The notes: generated from the sequence alone by a model not told the origin. 20,140 nucleotides of DNA from Phaeoceros laevis (GCA_049999765.1 JBNGIQ010002457.1:1-20140), one strand, 5' to 3'; counted from the first letter of the stretch, positions 9,486-20,003 are shown. Made by a program: numbers and translations.

Positions 9486-12400
9486 CTGTCGGGAGGAGGC
9501 AACGATGAGTCTTCAATGACTCTTACATTAACTCCGAGACGGTCAGACCACAAATTACAGTCAGCTAGTTACCTGGCGGGCCTCACAGGCAAGAGTCTCT
9601 TGCTCCTCAGCAATCGCTTGGGCCATGTCAAGCTGTTCGGTCAGAACAACTAGTTCTGCATGGAGCCTGTCCCTTTCCTTGATAGCGTAGTTCAATTCCT
9701 TCTTCAAAGACCGAGCTGTATCCTGCTCCAAGGATGTGGCATCGAGAAGCTCTATTTCCAAAGCAGCAACAGAATGCTGTTTTTCATCCAGCTCAACTTC
9801 TAACGAGTCTTTTTGCCTGCGTAGAACCTGAATTTCCCCCTTAGCTTCCAACAACTCGTCGGATAAAGTGTTGAGCACCTTCTCCTTGTCGTATACAGCT
9901 GTTTCCAGCTTGCACATAGCGGCTCTCATTTCCACAATCTCCTCACATCTGATTTCCAATTGATGCTCCAAGTGCTCCACTGCTGCTCCTAATCTTTCCG
10001 CCTCCTCTCTTTTAACTTTCAATTCGGCCGTTGACTCCTGCAAAAGGCTTATGTCAAACTCTAGTCCTTGCTTCACATCCTCTGTCCTTTTAAGCTTTGC
10101 CTGGAGGATTGCACACTCCTGTTCAACCAAGTCAAGTCTCTGTTTCTCGGCACGGCATGATTCTGCCCGAGATATCAACTCCTGATTGACGACAACAAGC
10201 TCCCCCATTTTTCGTTCAAGGTCCCTTGAGGATGCTTGACTGTCTTCAAAGGTTTGCCGGAGAGACCGAGCTTCCAACTCCTTCGCTTTGGCCATCAACG
10301 TTGCGCTCTGCAGGTGCGAAATCAGTGCCTCCCGTTCTCTTTTCAACTCTTCCTCAGACACACTCCTAGTTTGCTCCAAACTTCTCTCATGCACCAAGTC
10401 TTCTTCCAAGTTTGCAATGGCATAATCCTTTTCTTTTAGCTGATCTCGTATACGTCCCAGAGTGCTGTGCAAGTCCTGAATTTCAGCTGTTGACTGCAGC
10501 AGCTCATCAGATAGGGAGTTCAGCAGGTTATCCTTTGCATAAACGGCGGCCTCAAGCTCGCTCAAAGAATTTTGCAAACTTGCCGCCTCTGCTTCTTTCA
10601 CCTTAACCCTCAAGTTTGCCTCCTGGAGATCAGACAGAAGTTCATCCCTTTCTATTCTCTTCTCCTCCAGCTGATGGTCCGTAGCCTGTGTGTCCAGTTG
10701 CAACCCCTCAATTTTCGACTTCAAGTGCATCTGATCGTCAAGTAATAAGCTGATTTGCTCTTCCTTGTCACTGAGCGCTGAATTCAATTCGCTCAACTGC
10801 TTTCGGAGATTCCCAGCCTCTGAGGCACTCTCATCACCAAGTAGTTGTCTCTGCTGAAGGTCAGAGACCAGTAGGCCCCGCTCCCGATTCCACTCTTTCT
10901 CGGCCTCCCTGCTTGCTTCATTCGTTGATATGGCAAGGAGAACCTCGGCTTCCAAGGTTTCGATGGACTTCCTCTGTTCTACCAGCTGGTCCTGGACTAC
11001 CTCGTTCTCTTTCCGCATCTGCTGGACTTCTGCCTTGGATTGCAGCAACTCATCACTAAGCAAGCATACAATCTGCTCCTTCTCACTCACAGAAACTTCA
11101 AGGTGCCTTGTCCGGGCTTGCGCATCCGAAAACTCTCTGTGCAAATTTAAAACTTCTGCATCTTTCTCTTTAACCATTGCCATCACCTCCTGCAGATTAG
11201 AGAGCAGCCTGTCTCTTTCCCTATCCCAGTTTCCCTCGGACTCGCTCCTAGCTCGTTCCAGACCTGTGGCATTTAGCAACTCGGTTTCGAGGGTTGCAAT
11301 AAGCTGTTGTTTCTCATCCAGCTGTGCCTGGGTTGACTGTTTGTCCTTATGTAGCTCCTGGACTTGCGCGTTCAGTTGTAGCAAGTCTTCAGATAGCGAG
11401 TTCACAAGGTTCTCCTTTTCGGAGACAACCTCTTCAAGCTCCCTCAGCTGTGCCTGAGTTGACTGTTTGTCCTTATGTAGCTCCTGGACTTGCGCGTTCA
11501 GTTCTAGCAAGTCTTCAGATAGCGAGTTCACTAGGTTCTCCTTTTCAGAGACAACCTCTTCAAGCTCCCTGAGAGTGGTCCGGAGGCCAGCAACTTCTGA
11601 GACATTCTTGTCACCAACCAACCTTGCTTCCTGCAAATCAGTGAGAAGTCCGTCCTTTTCTCGAGTCCACTCTATTTCAGCCACACTTCTAAAATGCTCC
11701 AAGGATGCCGCCTGTACCAAGTCCTGTTCCAAGGCTGCAATGCACTCTTCCTTCTCCTCTAGCTTACCCTCGATGACCTTGTTCTTCATGCGTAGCTCCT
11801 CGATCTGTTCGATACGCTGCTGAAGCTCATCAGATTGCAAGCTGATCACGTTCTTCAGAGCCGTGGCATCCAGGACCTCGACTTCGAGAGCTGCAATAAG
11901 CTGTTGCTGCTCATCGAGCTGACTGTGCATTGACCTTCGTTCCATCTGCAGCTCCTGAACTTGCTCATTTAGTTGTAGCAAGTCGTCAGATAGGGAGTTC
12001 ACTAGGTTCTCTTTCTCACAGAGAGTTGCTTGCAGCTCCTCCAAAGAGTTCCGAAGACGTGCAGCGTCAGAGCCATTCTTCTTAGACATCAGCCTGGCTT
12101 CTTCCAACTCAGAGATCAGGCTGTCTGTTTCTCGTCTCCACCCTTTCTCAGACTCACTTCTGGACTGCTCCAAAGATCTGACCTGTAGCAACTCATCTTT
12201 CAATACTGCGATGGACTGTTGTTTTTCCTCCAGCTTACCCTCCAACGCCTTTTTCTCCAGACGCAGCTCCTTAATTTCTTCCTTAACCTGCCGAACCTCG
12301 TCAGATTGCAAATTAAGCATTGCCTCCTTCGACTGCATGAGATCTTTCAAAGAAGCTTGACCATCTACGACCACTTGGCGCAGGCCAACAGCTTCAGCCT

Positions 12401-15400
12401 CCTTCTCCTTAGCCATAATCTTTGCTTGTTTCAAGTCAGAAAGAAGCACTGCTTTTTCTTGTCTCCATTCTTCTGTGGAATCGCTTTTGGCCTTCTTTAC
12501 CGACATTGCATGGACTGTTTCCAACGTTTCCATAGACTTGCGCTTTCCCTCGAGCTGACTCTCAACGGACTCCTTGTGCCTCTGTAGCTCGTCAACTTCT
12601 GCCTTTCTTTCCAGCAACTCGCAGGAGACCGAGTTCAGCTGATCCTCCTTGTTCTCCAAAGCTTCTCGAAGGTTGCATATTGTGGCTTCCATCTCCCGAA
12701 TCTCGACACACCTAGCCTGCAGTTGCGCCTCCAGGTCGTCAATAGCTGCCCCCAACTTCTGTGCATCTTCGCTTTTCAACTTAAATTCACTTGCGGTTTG
12801 TTGCAACTCTACAACCTGAAGCTCGAGATCCTTTTTGTCCTCTTGTGTCTTCTGCAAGTTAGCCTCCAATACAGCAAACAGCTGTTCAACCAAGCAGAGC
12901 CTGCCTTTTTCAGCGTGCCATGACTCGGCGTCAGATTGCAACAACTCATTCGAAGAAACAAGTGCACTTGTCCTCACGTGAAGCTCCCTCAAAGAGATCT
13001 GGCAATCCTCAAACTTCTTGCGCATGTCAGCAACTTCCGAATCTTTCTCTTCGGCCATCAACCTGGCTTCCTGCAGCTGAGACCAAAGCCGATCTTTCTC
13101 TGTTCTCCATTCCCTTTCGGACTCACTCTTAGTCTCATTCGCCCTCACCAGAGCATTCATGGTCTGCTCCAATTCTACCAATATAGATTGACTCTCCTCA
13201 AATCTCTTCTGCAGCGTGGCTGCCTCTGACCCTTTCTCCTTCGCTGCCATCCTGGCCTCGTGTACATCCAAGAGCAGCTGATCTTTCTCCCTCTTCCATT
13301 TCCTTTCCAAAGCATATACAGACTCCTCATGGGCTTTTACCGCTTGACGCAGGTTCTCAAGGTCACCCGCCAGTGCTGAAGTTTGATCTTCCAACTCAGC
13401 CCTCCTTTCATGAGACCGCCGGATTTGCTCCTTCAAATCCTCCGTCTCTTGATGGTGAGAGTCGTTCATCTCCATAACAGAGCTACTCAACGTCTGAAAC
13501 TGAGCTTCGGTCTCTCGAGCTAAAGCATGTGCAGTTTGCAACTTTCTCTGGATGACCTCCAAGGATTTACTTCTGTCAGCCGCTCTGACTGATCCACGAG
13601 GAAAGGTATTATCGATGCTCAACCTCACAGAGAACGATGACTCGATCATGTCATCCACCTCAGCTGCTGCTTCAAATATAGCTCGAGTCTCCAGATCGTT
13701 CATGAGCTCACTCATTGTATGTGCGCCAGGCGAATCCACTGTTGAAGCTGTCCCATTCTTTAGCTCCATCACCTCTGAGTGCAATAACTTGATAGTTTGA
13801 GCTGTCTCAGTCTCCGCCTGAGCACGGGTGACATCCATCTGCCTCTCCCGGTCCACTTGATACTTTAGTTTCTCTGTCAATTCATCAACCTGCTCGTTCA
13901 GATTTTTACACTCCACTGCAAGCTCTTGTCGACGGTTCTGCTCCTCGTCAAGGAGAGCTTCACAAGACTGCAGGCGAAGTTGCAATTCAGTAGTTTCTTC
14001 CGAACTCATCGGGCACATGAACTCTGGTTGCGTGACCTTGTCCTGCAAATGCAAAACAATCCAGGAATAAGAATCAACAGGCGTTGGGCTCAGCACGCAA
14101 ACTAAATCGTGGGAACAAGAATCTCGCTTACTTCGCGATATGATACCGCCCGCTCCTTCTTCTCATGGCTGTCCAGCGAAGCTGCTTCCCAACGACGATG
14201 ACCTGCCTCGCCATTTTTCTCTATTCCTGATGAAACATCGGGAAATGCCGTGGAACTTCCAGAAGCCTGTTCCAGCGGGTCAGCCCCGTGGGTGTCTCCC
14301 AATCTGTGAGTGAGCTGATCAACCTGCTGAGTAAGATCTGCACATTTGGCCTCAAGCTCTTGCCGTTGTGTCTGCCCCTCTTCTAACATCGCCTCATAGG
14401 ACTCCAGCTGAAGCTGCAGTTGCATTATTTCTTCAGCGTGCCTCATAGATGCAGCAATATCGGGGGCCCGGGATTCCCTCTGCAATTCAACACTAATTGA
14501 AGCATAAGAAGAACGCAGGGTTCACTGGCGGCAGCAGTTGGTGAATCTGGGCCAAGTCTCACCAGAGGCGCTGTTCGCGACGTAGAATTTTCTCCGACGG
14601 ACATCCCCTCCTCTTTGATCGGATCCACGACAGTAGATGGAGCTGTTTCTTGATCCTCCACCTTCACTTTTGTTTGATCTCTCTCTGATGAACACACCTT
14701 ACAGATTGTCGCCGAAGGGTTCAGGGGAAAATCCTTGACAACCTTGTCCAGGTTCTCTTTGAGTTGATCCACCTGCTGGTTGAGCTCGAAATTTTTCGCC
14801 TCCAACACATGTCGCTGCCTATCCTTTTCTTCGACAACAGCTTCATACGACTCCAATTGCAGCTGGAGCTGCATAATCTCTTCAGCATGCCTCATAGATA
14901 CAGCATCGGAAGCTGCAATGCCCTTCTGACAATTTGAACGAATCCAAGAATTAGAATGTAATACCAAAGGATCGATGGCGAAGGCACAAAGTTCCAATTT
15001 GTCAGTGCTCGATTCCAGCTATTGGTCCAATCGAGGACTGACAACCTTGGGCTTCGATACCAGGTCACTCTGGCGTAATCAGGAAATGGAGCTCGCACCT
15101 GGGAAGTTGTTGGAGTCAACAAGGCCTCGTCCGGGACTTTTCCATCGAAAACTTCAATCAGCTGTAAAAGGCAGGTAAATGTCAGGCGAACAGTTCTTGG
15201 GTGAGCACATCATTTATTGTGTCAGTCCAACGCCTTCTCCGTGGGCCAGATGTCATAAAGGTACCTTGTCACGGAGACTCCCGATTTCCTGCATCAAAAT
15301 TTCTCTCTCCATGCCCTCGTAGAACTCCTGGTACCTGCGCAGAACCAGCGTGTCATGCTTTCATGTTGCCACGAGGGTGACAGCGAGATCATCTCCAAGC

Positions 15401-18400
15401 AAACCTTTATTCGCCTGGACAGACTCTCGTTACCTTCTAACGTCCTCCATCAGTCTGATATTCTCCATAGCAAACCGTGTGAGCTCAGGATTACGGTCTA
15501 TCCTGGCACGTACGGCCTGGAGCTCTTCTTGTAGCGCGGCCTTCTCCTCCATCAGGCACTCTTCAGCGGAGAGAATCCCATCTGCGACACCCTCGAGCCG
15601 CCGAATTTTATCCTCCCGAAATCGGAGCATCATCTTGGTGCATTGGGTGTCCTCCTCTCTCTGTCGCACCTGCATGCAACCGGAGATAGGAAGTGTTAGT
15701 CCAGTTCGAAGCTTGTTCGCTTGTTGTAAACAGCTGGAATAGTACTAACATGGCATCGCCCTCACCAGACGATTAAGCTGCTCGATTTCGGCTGCCAGGC
15801 GTTTGGATGAGTTCTCTGCATCTTGCTCTCTACGCAAGGCGCCTGCCAGTAGTGCCTCCACACGCTTAGCCTGAAATGAACAGAAGACTGCCAGTGAGGA
15901 CAAACGGATTTCGCCCTTCTTGGGTATCCTACAAGGAGAAACATTGGGCTTGTGGTAAGGGGGAAAGTGCTGCTGATCAAAACCTTCTCGGTAGATACTG
16001 TTCGGAGCCTTGTGGCATCCCATGAAGAATCGACTGATCTTCTCAGAGCATCCCCTTCGCCGTGGAATCCAACAATGGCCATCGATGTATCATCGAGCAC
16101 TTGAACGTCTCGCAAGGGTAAGGAGGATCGAAATGAGGCAGACCTTGATGTACCTTGCCGCCTTAGACGGCTCACCTCATCCTGTTGGTAGGCAGAATTT
16201 AGGAGACCGTCTCTTCACTTACTGTAAAGACTTCCTTCCCCAACATGACAATGTGTGAATGATGAAGAGCCACCGAATACCTGCAGCTGCCGAATCTGTT
16301 CGCGAAGGGCTACAACATCCGCTGATGCATCCTCGTTCACAACAGCCTACATTGTCATCCCACGTTCAGTTCAGCCTGTGCTTGCCTTGTTACGGAACAA
16401 AACAACCGGAGATGTGTGTCAACTCACATTGTTCCGTATGAACTTGGCACGTTGAGCAAACTTGAGCGTGCTCAGGGTCTCCATTGAACAACTGGAATCG
16501 TAAGCTCATGAATATCAGGGGTAAAGTACCATGGGACATGGCTGTCACGAACCACTGGACAAACTGTCACGAAGACTATAATATAAGTCTTGCACTTACC
16601 AGCTTGAAGGACTGACGTTAGCAATGATTGTTGTCTTTGAATTGCCCCCCAATGAATCCTGCAAATATGGAAGCTTCAGAACCCAGGCCAAAACCAAAGC
16701 CCGCAGACAGACATACTCGACGACAGGACCGTCCGCCACCGACCTGAAGTAGAAATGTCAGCTTAGAATCCCTGTAAGGAACATGTCTTTGTTTCCCATT
16801 TGCAATGTCCACGAGAACCATGATCACAAGCCTGTACAGATCACACAGAGTTAGCAACGTGACCACGTGATTGAAGCCAAATTTGGATGGATGGATGTGT
16901 TATATACCCTAAAGTTGAAAGAGATTTGTTGATGTTTGCAGCTTCCTTTAGACGTTCACCTTCCGCGCCCGAGTTTTTCTGTCTGTAGGAGCCAAATTTC
17001 GTGATAAAACATGGAGAAACCACACAAGTGCTACTACAGTTCTTGGCATTCATACAGGTTAATAAGGGAACGCAAGATCATACCGTTCTGAACCTGCAAG
17101 ATCTACAAGATTCAACCTCCCAAATCTCGTGTTCATCATAGAGTCATACTCCCACTGCAGCACCCCAGACATGACACAAAAGAGGGATCAAAGCTCGAGT
17201 TTTTTGAGGATTTACAACGTATAATGCACCGACGGACTTAAGTGATTGAAGTAAGAGTAAACGGCATACCTTGCTTTCCACCACACAAGTGAATACACTA
17301 TGAGATCTGCTGCTCTCCCTGTTCATATTTGTTGCTGCCACTTTGCGGTTTGCAGCACCCTGACAAAACAAGATATAAAATTAGTATGACAGCAGTCGTG
17401 GGCCTTACTACTAAAACCCAGGGCCCATGTCAGGATGCGAGACCTGCAGCAGCAATTGAATGACATCTTGGACTCCCAGGACCTCTACTTCTGTGAGGTT
17501 CTCCACGTAAACTCCTTTCTTCGAGTCCTCCCTCATCTGATCAGAGCAAGATGTTAAAGACATTTAAAAAGCACCCAGTCAAATGCTGCTTACATTGTGA
17601 TTGGGGCTTACCTGTAGGTTGTTGGATGTTGGTTCCAGAAGATCAGTTATTTGCTCGTTGTAGATTTCCAAGAAGGAACACTTGCAATGATACTTAAGAT
17701 GCTCGTGCCTCCGTGATTCCTCTTCCTGCATGGTCAACATTTAGGATTAAAGCATGTGTGCGTTCCTAGGAGTATGTGATTCCTCTGTTGTTTTATCTCC
17801 TTTCAAAAGCAGACAGGGAAACTTACATGGCGTATCCTCGCAAACAGATACTCAAATACACGAGGGGTCATTCCACGGTTGCTGCTTGGGCGGCAGTCCA
17901 GGTCATCAACATCTCCGAGCATGGTGTGCGTCTTGCCGCTTCCTGTCTGCCCGTAGGCAAACATACAGCTGTTGTACCCAGCTATGCAGTTGTCTACCAT
18001 AGGCAGACCTGCAACACGGAACAGCTTTTCCTGTTGACACATTCACGAAAGGTTAGTCCCGGTATGGTGGTCCTGCACAAAGTCGGTGTCTGATGCGAGT
18101 GTGCACAGAGATGAAATGGAGTTCTGTACCTGCGTTATACTCTCACAGGCCACATGATCGAAGGTGAATCGAGATTCTGGCTGCCCCATCCAGGTTATCA
18201 TGTGTCCACTGTCTTGGCGTACGCATCTTGCGAAGCCTTGTGCTGCAATCTCAGAGCTACTAAGTGGTCGAGTTCGAATAAGAACCTGAGACAATCAAGT
18301 GGTGAAAGCATCATCCTGTGGATCACCATAATGTTGGACAGAAACCTGACGAGCGCCTGGCTGAAGAGAGGGATGGTCATAAAAAGCTAACCTGGACGTT

Positions 18401-19168
18401 GTGGTCTCTCCAGAAGGTTGGATCCTCTTCCAGATCAAATTGCTGATCAGTATTACTAGTTGCACTAGGATGAGGGGGGGCACACTTGGGAAGACTTGGT
18501 GTCCGTGCAACGGCATTCTGCAGTGGTTGAGAACGTCCACTGCCTGAGGCTCCTGAGCCAGGTGGTGCATACAGATGAGTACTGTACTTGAGAGCTCGAG
18601 AAACACTTTTTGCAGATGCTGGCTGCGCAGAGCTGGAACCTACAACGATAGCAGGAAAATTTACAAACGGCAGGTTAGTGGTGACCTTGCAAAGACCCAT
18701 ATGACTAAGCCAGCAGAGACACCAGTACCAGCCGGTCAATAACAAAGACATGTTGCCAATCAATCAATCATTCCAACCTTGTGCTTCAGACACAGCCTCC
18801 GGAGCATTTGAAGAATGTTGCCGTTGGTGCCACGTATATTGGCTCTTCGCAACACCCTGCGGAATTCCTGAGGTGGGAGGCGTACAGGAGACATCCGAAT
18901 TTTCCAGGTGCGGATAAGCACCTCCCTGACCTAAAGCAGATGACTTCTTCCTCTGAGGAGTGGAGGGGTCTGCTTTTCTTGGAGGAGAGGAGAAATGGCC
19001 ACTATTAGCATCCCCAAGCACCGGGTTAAAGGCTGCCTCCGGGATGGAGCTCAACGGTGCTCTCGCTCCTGTCCCTGTTGCAGGTCCATTCGCCGGTGAC
19101 ACATCCTGGGCAGTCTTCTTCGGAGAAACCCGAGAGAACAAGCGAAGAGGGGATACTCCTTTCACCAT
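7366..19168 (-). CDS. KIN12: Kinesin-12, phragmoplast-orienting (POK) type, 30 exons
   Basis: Plus-end-type motor with a very long coiled coil. Plant POK-type kinesin-12s mark the cortical division site and guide the phragmoplast in cytokinesis (family knowledge). My exons, minus strand: 19168-18778, 18639-18392, 18285-18130, 18030-17827, 17725-17612, 17536-17444, 17359-17270, 17154-17084, 16982-16908, 16831-16744, 16658-16600, 16491-16428, 16346-16281, 16181-15984, 15870-15766, 15669-15434, 15334-15265, 15161-15099, 14925-14563, 14479-14132, 14042-9573, 9485-9378, 9305-8973, 8893-8795, 8712-8638, 8554-8496, 8404-8293, 8189-8079, 7998-7828, 7599-7366. They sum to 8874 bases (2957 residues) with no frame break; all introns are GT..AG. 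The ATG has A at -3, G at +4 and an in-frame TGA 9 bases upstream. The weakest junction is the exon 14 donor (AAG/GTTTTG). The length suits the POK branch; shorter PAKRP1-type kinesin-12s are about half as long. The subfamily is recognised from memory, not searched. Confidence 0.93.
9727..10255 (-). repeat. Long internal stalk duplication, copy B
   Basis: This encodes residues about 2299-2473, near the C-terminal end of exon 21. It shares with copy A a collinear series of motifs, including AEKxRLxLVEQ, LGAA and [10 protein letters not shown]. The preceding unit (residues of the [13 protein letters not shown] type) also matches the one before copy A, so the duplicated block may be larger than marked. 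Confidence 0.75.
11319..11570 (-). repeat. 126-bp in-frame tandem duplication in the stalk
   Basis: The units 11445-11570 and 11319-11444 differ at only four of 126 positions with no gaps. They encode residues 1859-1900 and 1901-1942, 42 residues each, starting [20 protein letters not shown] and ending in KQSTQAQL. Three of the four differences are silent and the fourth changes Glu to Gln. Forty-two residues is exactly six heptads, so the coiled-coil register is kept. The low divergence marks it as far younger than the other stalk repeats. Confidence 0.95.
12505..13020 (-). repeat. Long internal stalk duplication, copy A
   Basis: This encodes residues about 1376-1546. It matches copy B (9727-10255) along its whole length: FEDxQxSxRxL, AExxxAEKxRLxLVEQ, DxKxxLE, ExKxKxExAxxLGAA, LExQLxxRCxEIxEM, LNxxSxELLExKxE, and ExxLxxKxxSxxxLE. 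The Arg-Cys pair and LGAA at conserved spacing make this more than general coiled-coil likeness. About 2.8 kb of other repeats separates the copies. Confidence 0.75.
14132..14925 (-). repeat. Tandemly duplicated kinesin exons 19 and 20
   Basis: Exon 19 (14925-14563, 121 codons) and exon 20 (14479-14132, 116 codons) are copies of each other. Both contain [20 protein letters not shown], followed by EExxxQRxxLEAK and QQVDQL at the same spacing, then diverge in their acidic C-terminal halves. The DNA is also clearly similar over the shared 5' part. A third, more diverged copy opens exon 21 ([17 protein letters not shown], then QELAVECK and [10 protein letters not shown]). All flanking introns are phase 0, so the exons are symmetric and could duplicate without a frame change. 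The intron between them is 83 bases. A tandem CAGAAG acceptor at 14922-14928 could add or drop one Lys in exon 19. Confidence 0.9.
15099..16346 (-). other. Kinesin exons 13-18: neck and first stalk segment
   Basis: Residues 552-797 follow the motor. Exon 13 ([18 protein letters not shown]) is the typical kinesin-12 neck start. Exon 14 is a Ser/Arg-rich linker that is less conserved. Exons 15-17 carry a well-conserved coiled coil with [42 protein letters not shown], and [11 protein letters not shown] followed by YQEFYEG. I recall such motifs from plant kinesin-12 proteins, where this segment follows the neck. Exon 18 is a short acidic linker. The exon 14 to 15 junction uses a poor donor (GTTTTG), but the 113-base intron must be removed to keep the frame. 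Confidence 0.85.
16428..18285 (-). other. Kinesin exons 3-12: motor domain
   Basis: Ten exons encode the motor, residues about 214-551. Visible in order: VLIRTRPL (first strand, 214-221); the P-loop GQTGSGKT (292-299); [14 protein letters not shown]; switch I NRESSRSH (415-422); switch II DLAGSER (450-456); [20 protein letters not shown] (497-506); and [18 protein letters not shown] at the end. Every residue expected for ATP binding and hydrolysis is present, so the motor should be active. The introns are about 60-210 bases, and three of the five phase-2 introns of the gene fall here (after Arg456, Gly481 and Cys530). Confidence 0.95.
18392..19168 (-). other. Kinesin exons 1-2: disordered Ser/Pro-rich N-terminus
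   Basis: These two exons (19168-18778 and 18639-18392, joined in phase 1 through a Gly codon) encode residues 1-213, upstream of the motor. The segment is rich in Ser, Pro and Gly and has no visible fold. VSP occurs at residues 5-7, 14-16 and 23-25, spaced by nine. SPKK (15-18), SPPR (61-64) and TPQR (70-73) fit the cyclin-dependent kinase pattern S/T-P-x-K/R. Long N-terminal extensions are usual in plant kinesin-12s. Intron 1 begins GTTGGAATGATTG, with an ATTG microsatellite right after the donor. Confidence 0.8.
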
Positions 19169-19758
19169 TTTTCCTCCTCAAGCCTTTCTAACGCAACGCA
19201 AATTTGCGTAGACACCGGAAAGAAGAACACCTTCACAAGACATTGCACAATTTGGAACACAGCTGAATGTGCACAGTTGCTGCCCGCCCCGAGACTAGGT
19301 CCAGAGTCCCTACAGACAGCGAAGAATTTAAAATTCGGCACCAGAGCGGCAGAATGGCGCTCGTATCAGCACGGTTGTTCAACAACCTGGCCAATTGTCC
19401 CTGTACTGTCTCCAACAGCCCTCTTAGAGCCGCCCTCCGGTGCCATGCTCACTTGTCCGCCAGCTTACAAAGAGTACGTCGTCCAAGGTCAGAGTGCAGG
19501 GACACCCCTGCGTGGGCAGGCAAGCCTCAGATTGATGAGCCTCGGTCCTTCTCGACGGCGAAAGAAAGATGGCTGGCCTCTTTGAACGGCGGAGCGTGAC
19601 TTTCCCCCCCACTCAACGATAGTTGAGGACCACGGCACCCAGTGCTTAGAAACGGGAAGAAATTGGGACAGGCGGGCACACATTTGAATCGGTGGGCCCG
19701 CTCTCAACGGTCTCTAACGGCGTTGGATCCTTAACGGCTACCTATGAGTCGATACTAT

Positions 19759-19865
19759 CGGGGTCGGGCTCGGGTTCATGTTCAGGGTTCAGGGCGGGTT
19801 TACATGAACCCGAGCCCGACGGCCCCGACCCCGTTAGCAGAAAGGACCCCGTAGTCGGGGTCGGG
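19759..19865. repeat. G-rich inverted repeats, possible G-quadruplex
   Basis: A 19-bp perfect inverted repeat has arms at 19763-19781 and 19802-19820 (GTCGGGCTCGGGTTCATGT and its complement) around a 20-base spacer. A second pair has arms at 19824-19833 and 19856-19865 (CCCGACCCCG and its complement), and CGGGGTCGGG also occurs at 19759-19768. The plus strand has six or more GGG runs between 19760 and 19798, enough for a G-quadruplex. CCCGA-type words continue to about 19956. Similar low-complexity words occur in plant intergenic and mobile-element DNA. Confidence 0.8.
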
Positions 19866-19867
19866 TC

Positions 19868-19903
19868 GATGCTAGCTGAGCAGAGCTGGAACCTACACCG
19901 ATT
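19868..19903 (+). repeat. Copy of the kinesin intron 1/exon 2 border
   Basis: These 36 bases match 18615-18650 at 32 positions without gaps and in the same orientation; the shared core is GCAGAGCTGGAACCTACA. The copy inside the gene spans the end of intron 1 (acceptor TTGTAG at 18640) and the first codons of exon 2. The upstream copy has no surrounding coding similarity. It may be a relic of local duplication or shared mobile-element sequence. Confidence 0.6.
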
Positions 19904-20003
19904 ATTTCCGATGGGGATAGCTGACAACCCGACCCGATGGCTACCCGATAACCCCTTATCTTATATATTAAAAAAATAGGGGTAGCTGTTGTTCGTCCGT
20001 CCG

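Larger units (their letters stand above)
9573..14042 (-). other. Kinesin exon 21: giant coiled-coil stalk exon
   Basis: One 4470-bp exon encodes residues 1035-2524 (1490 codons) with no stop, and is about half of the whole protein. It is Glu/Gln/Lys/Leu-rich with near-continuous heptad spacing and almost no Pro, so it should form a long rod. A loose unit recurs about ten times: W/E-x-x-E+D[11 protein letters not shown], then EK..EA..LR..., [21 protein letters not shown] and SLE.SRSESE. Its borders are clear: acceptor CATTTGCAG before 14042 and donor CAG/GTAACT after 9573. It probably sets the span between motor and tail and drives dimerisation. Confidence 0.92.

Noticed and set aside
10930-11457. 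Plus-strand frame of 175 codons opposite the kinesin stalk
   Set aside because: It is the antisense of a Glu/Leu-rich coiled-coil exon: its Ser/Phe/Cys-rich composition is what the complement of such codons produces.
15762-16175. Read-through of kinesin exon 14 into the next intron as one longer exon
   Set aside because: It would lose the conserved [15 protein letters not shown] frame of exon 15. Removing the 113-base intron restores it exactly.
19267-19599. Plus-strand frame of 110 codons upstream of the kinesin gene
   Set aside because: It has no recognisable motif, lies where the kinesin leader or promoter should be, and overlaps other frames of similar length.
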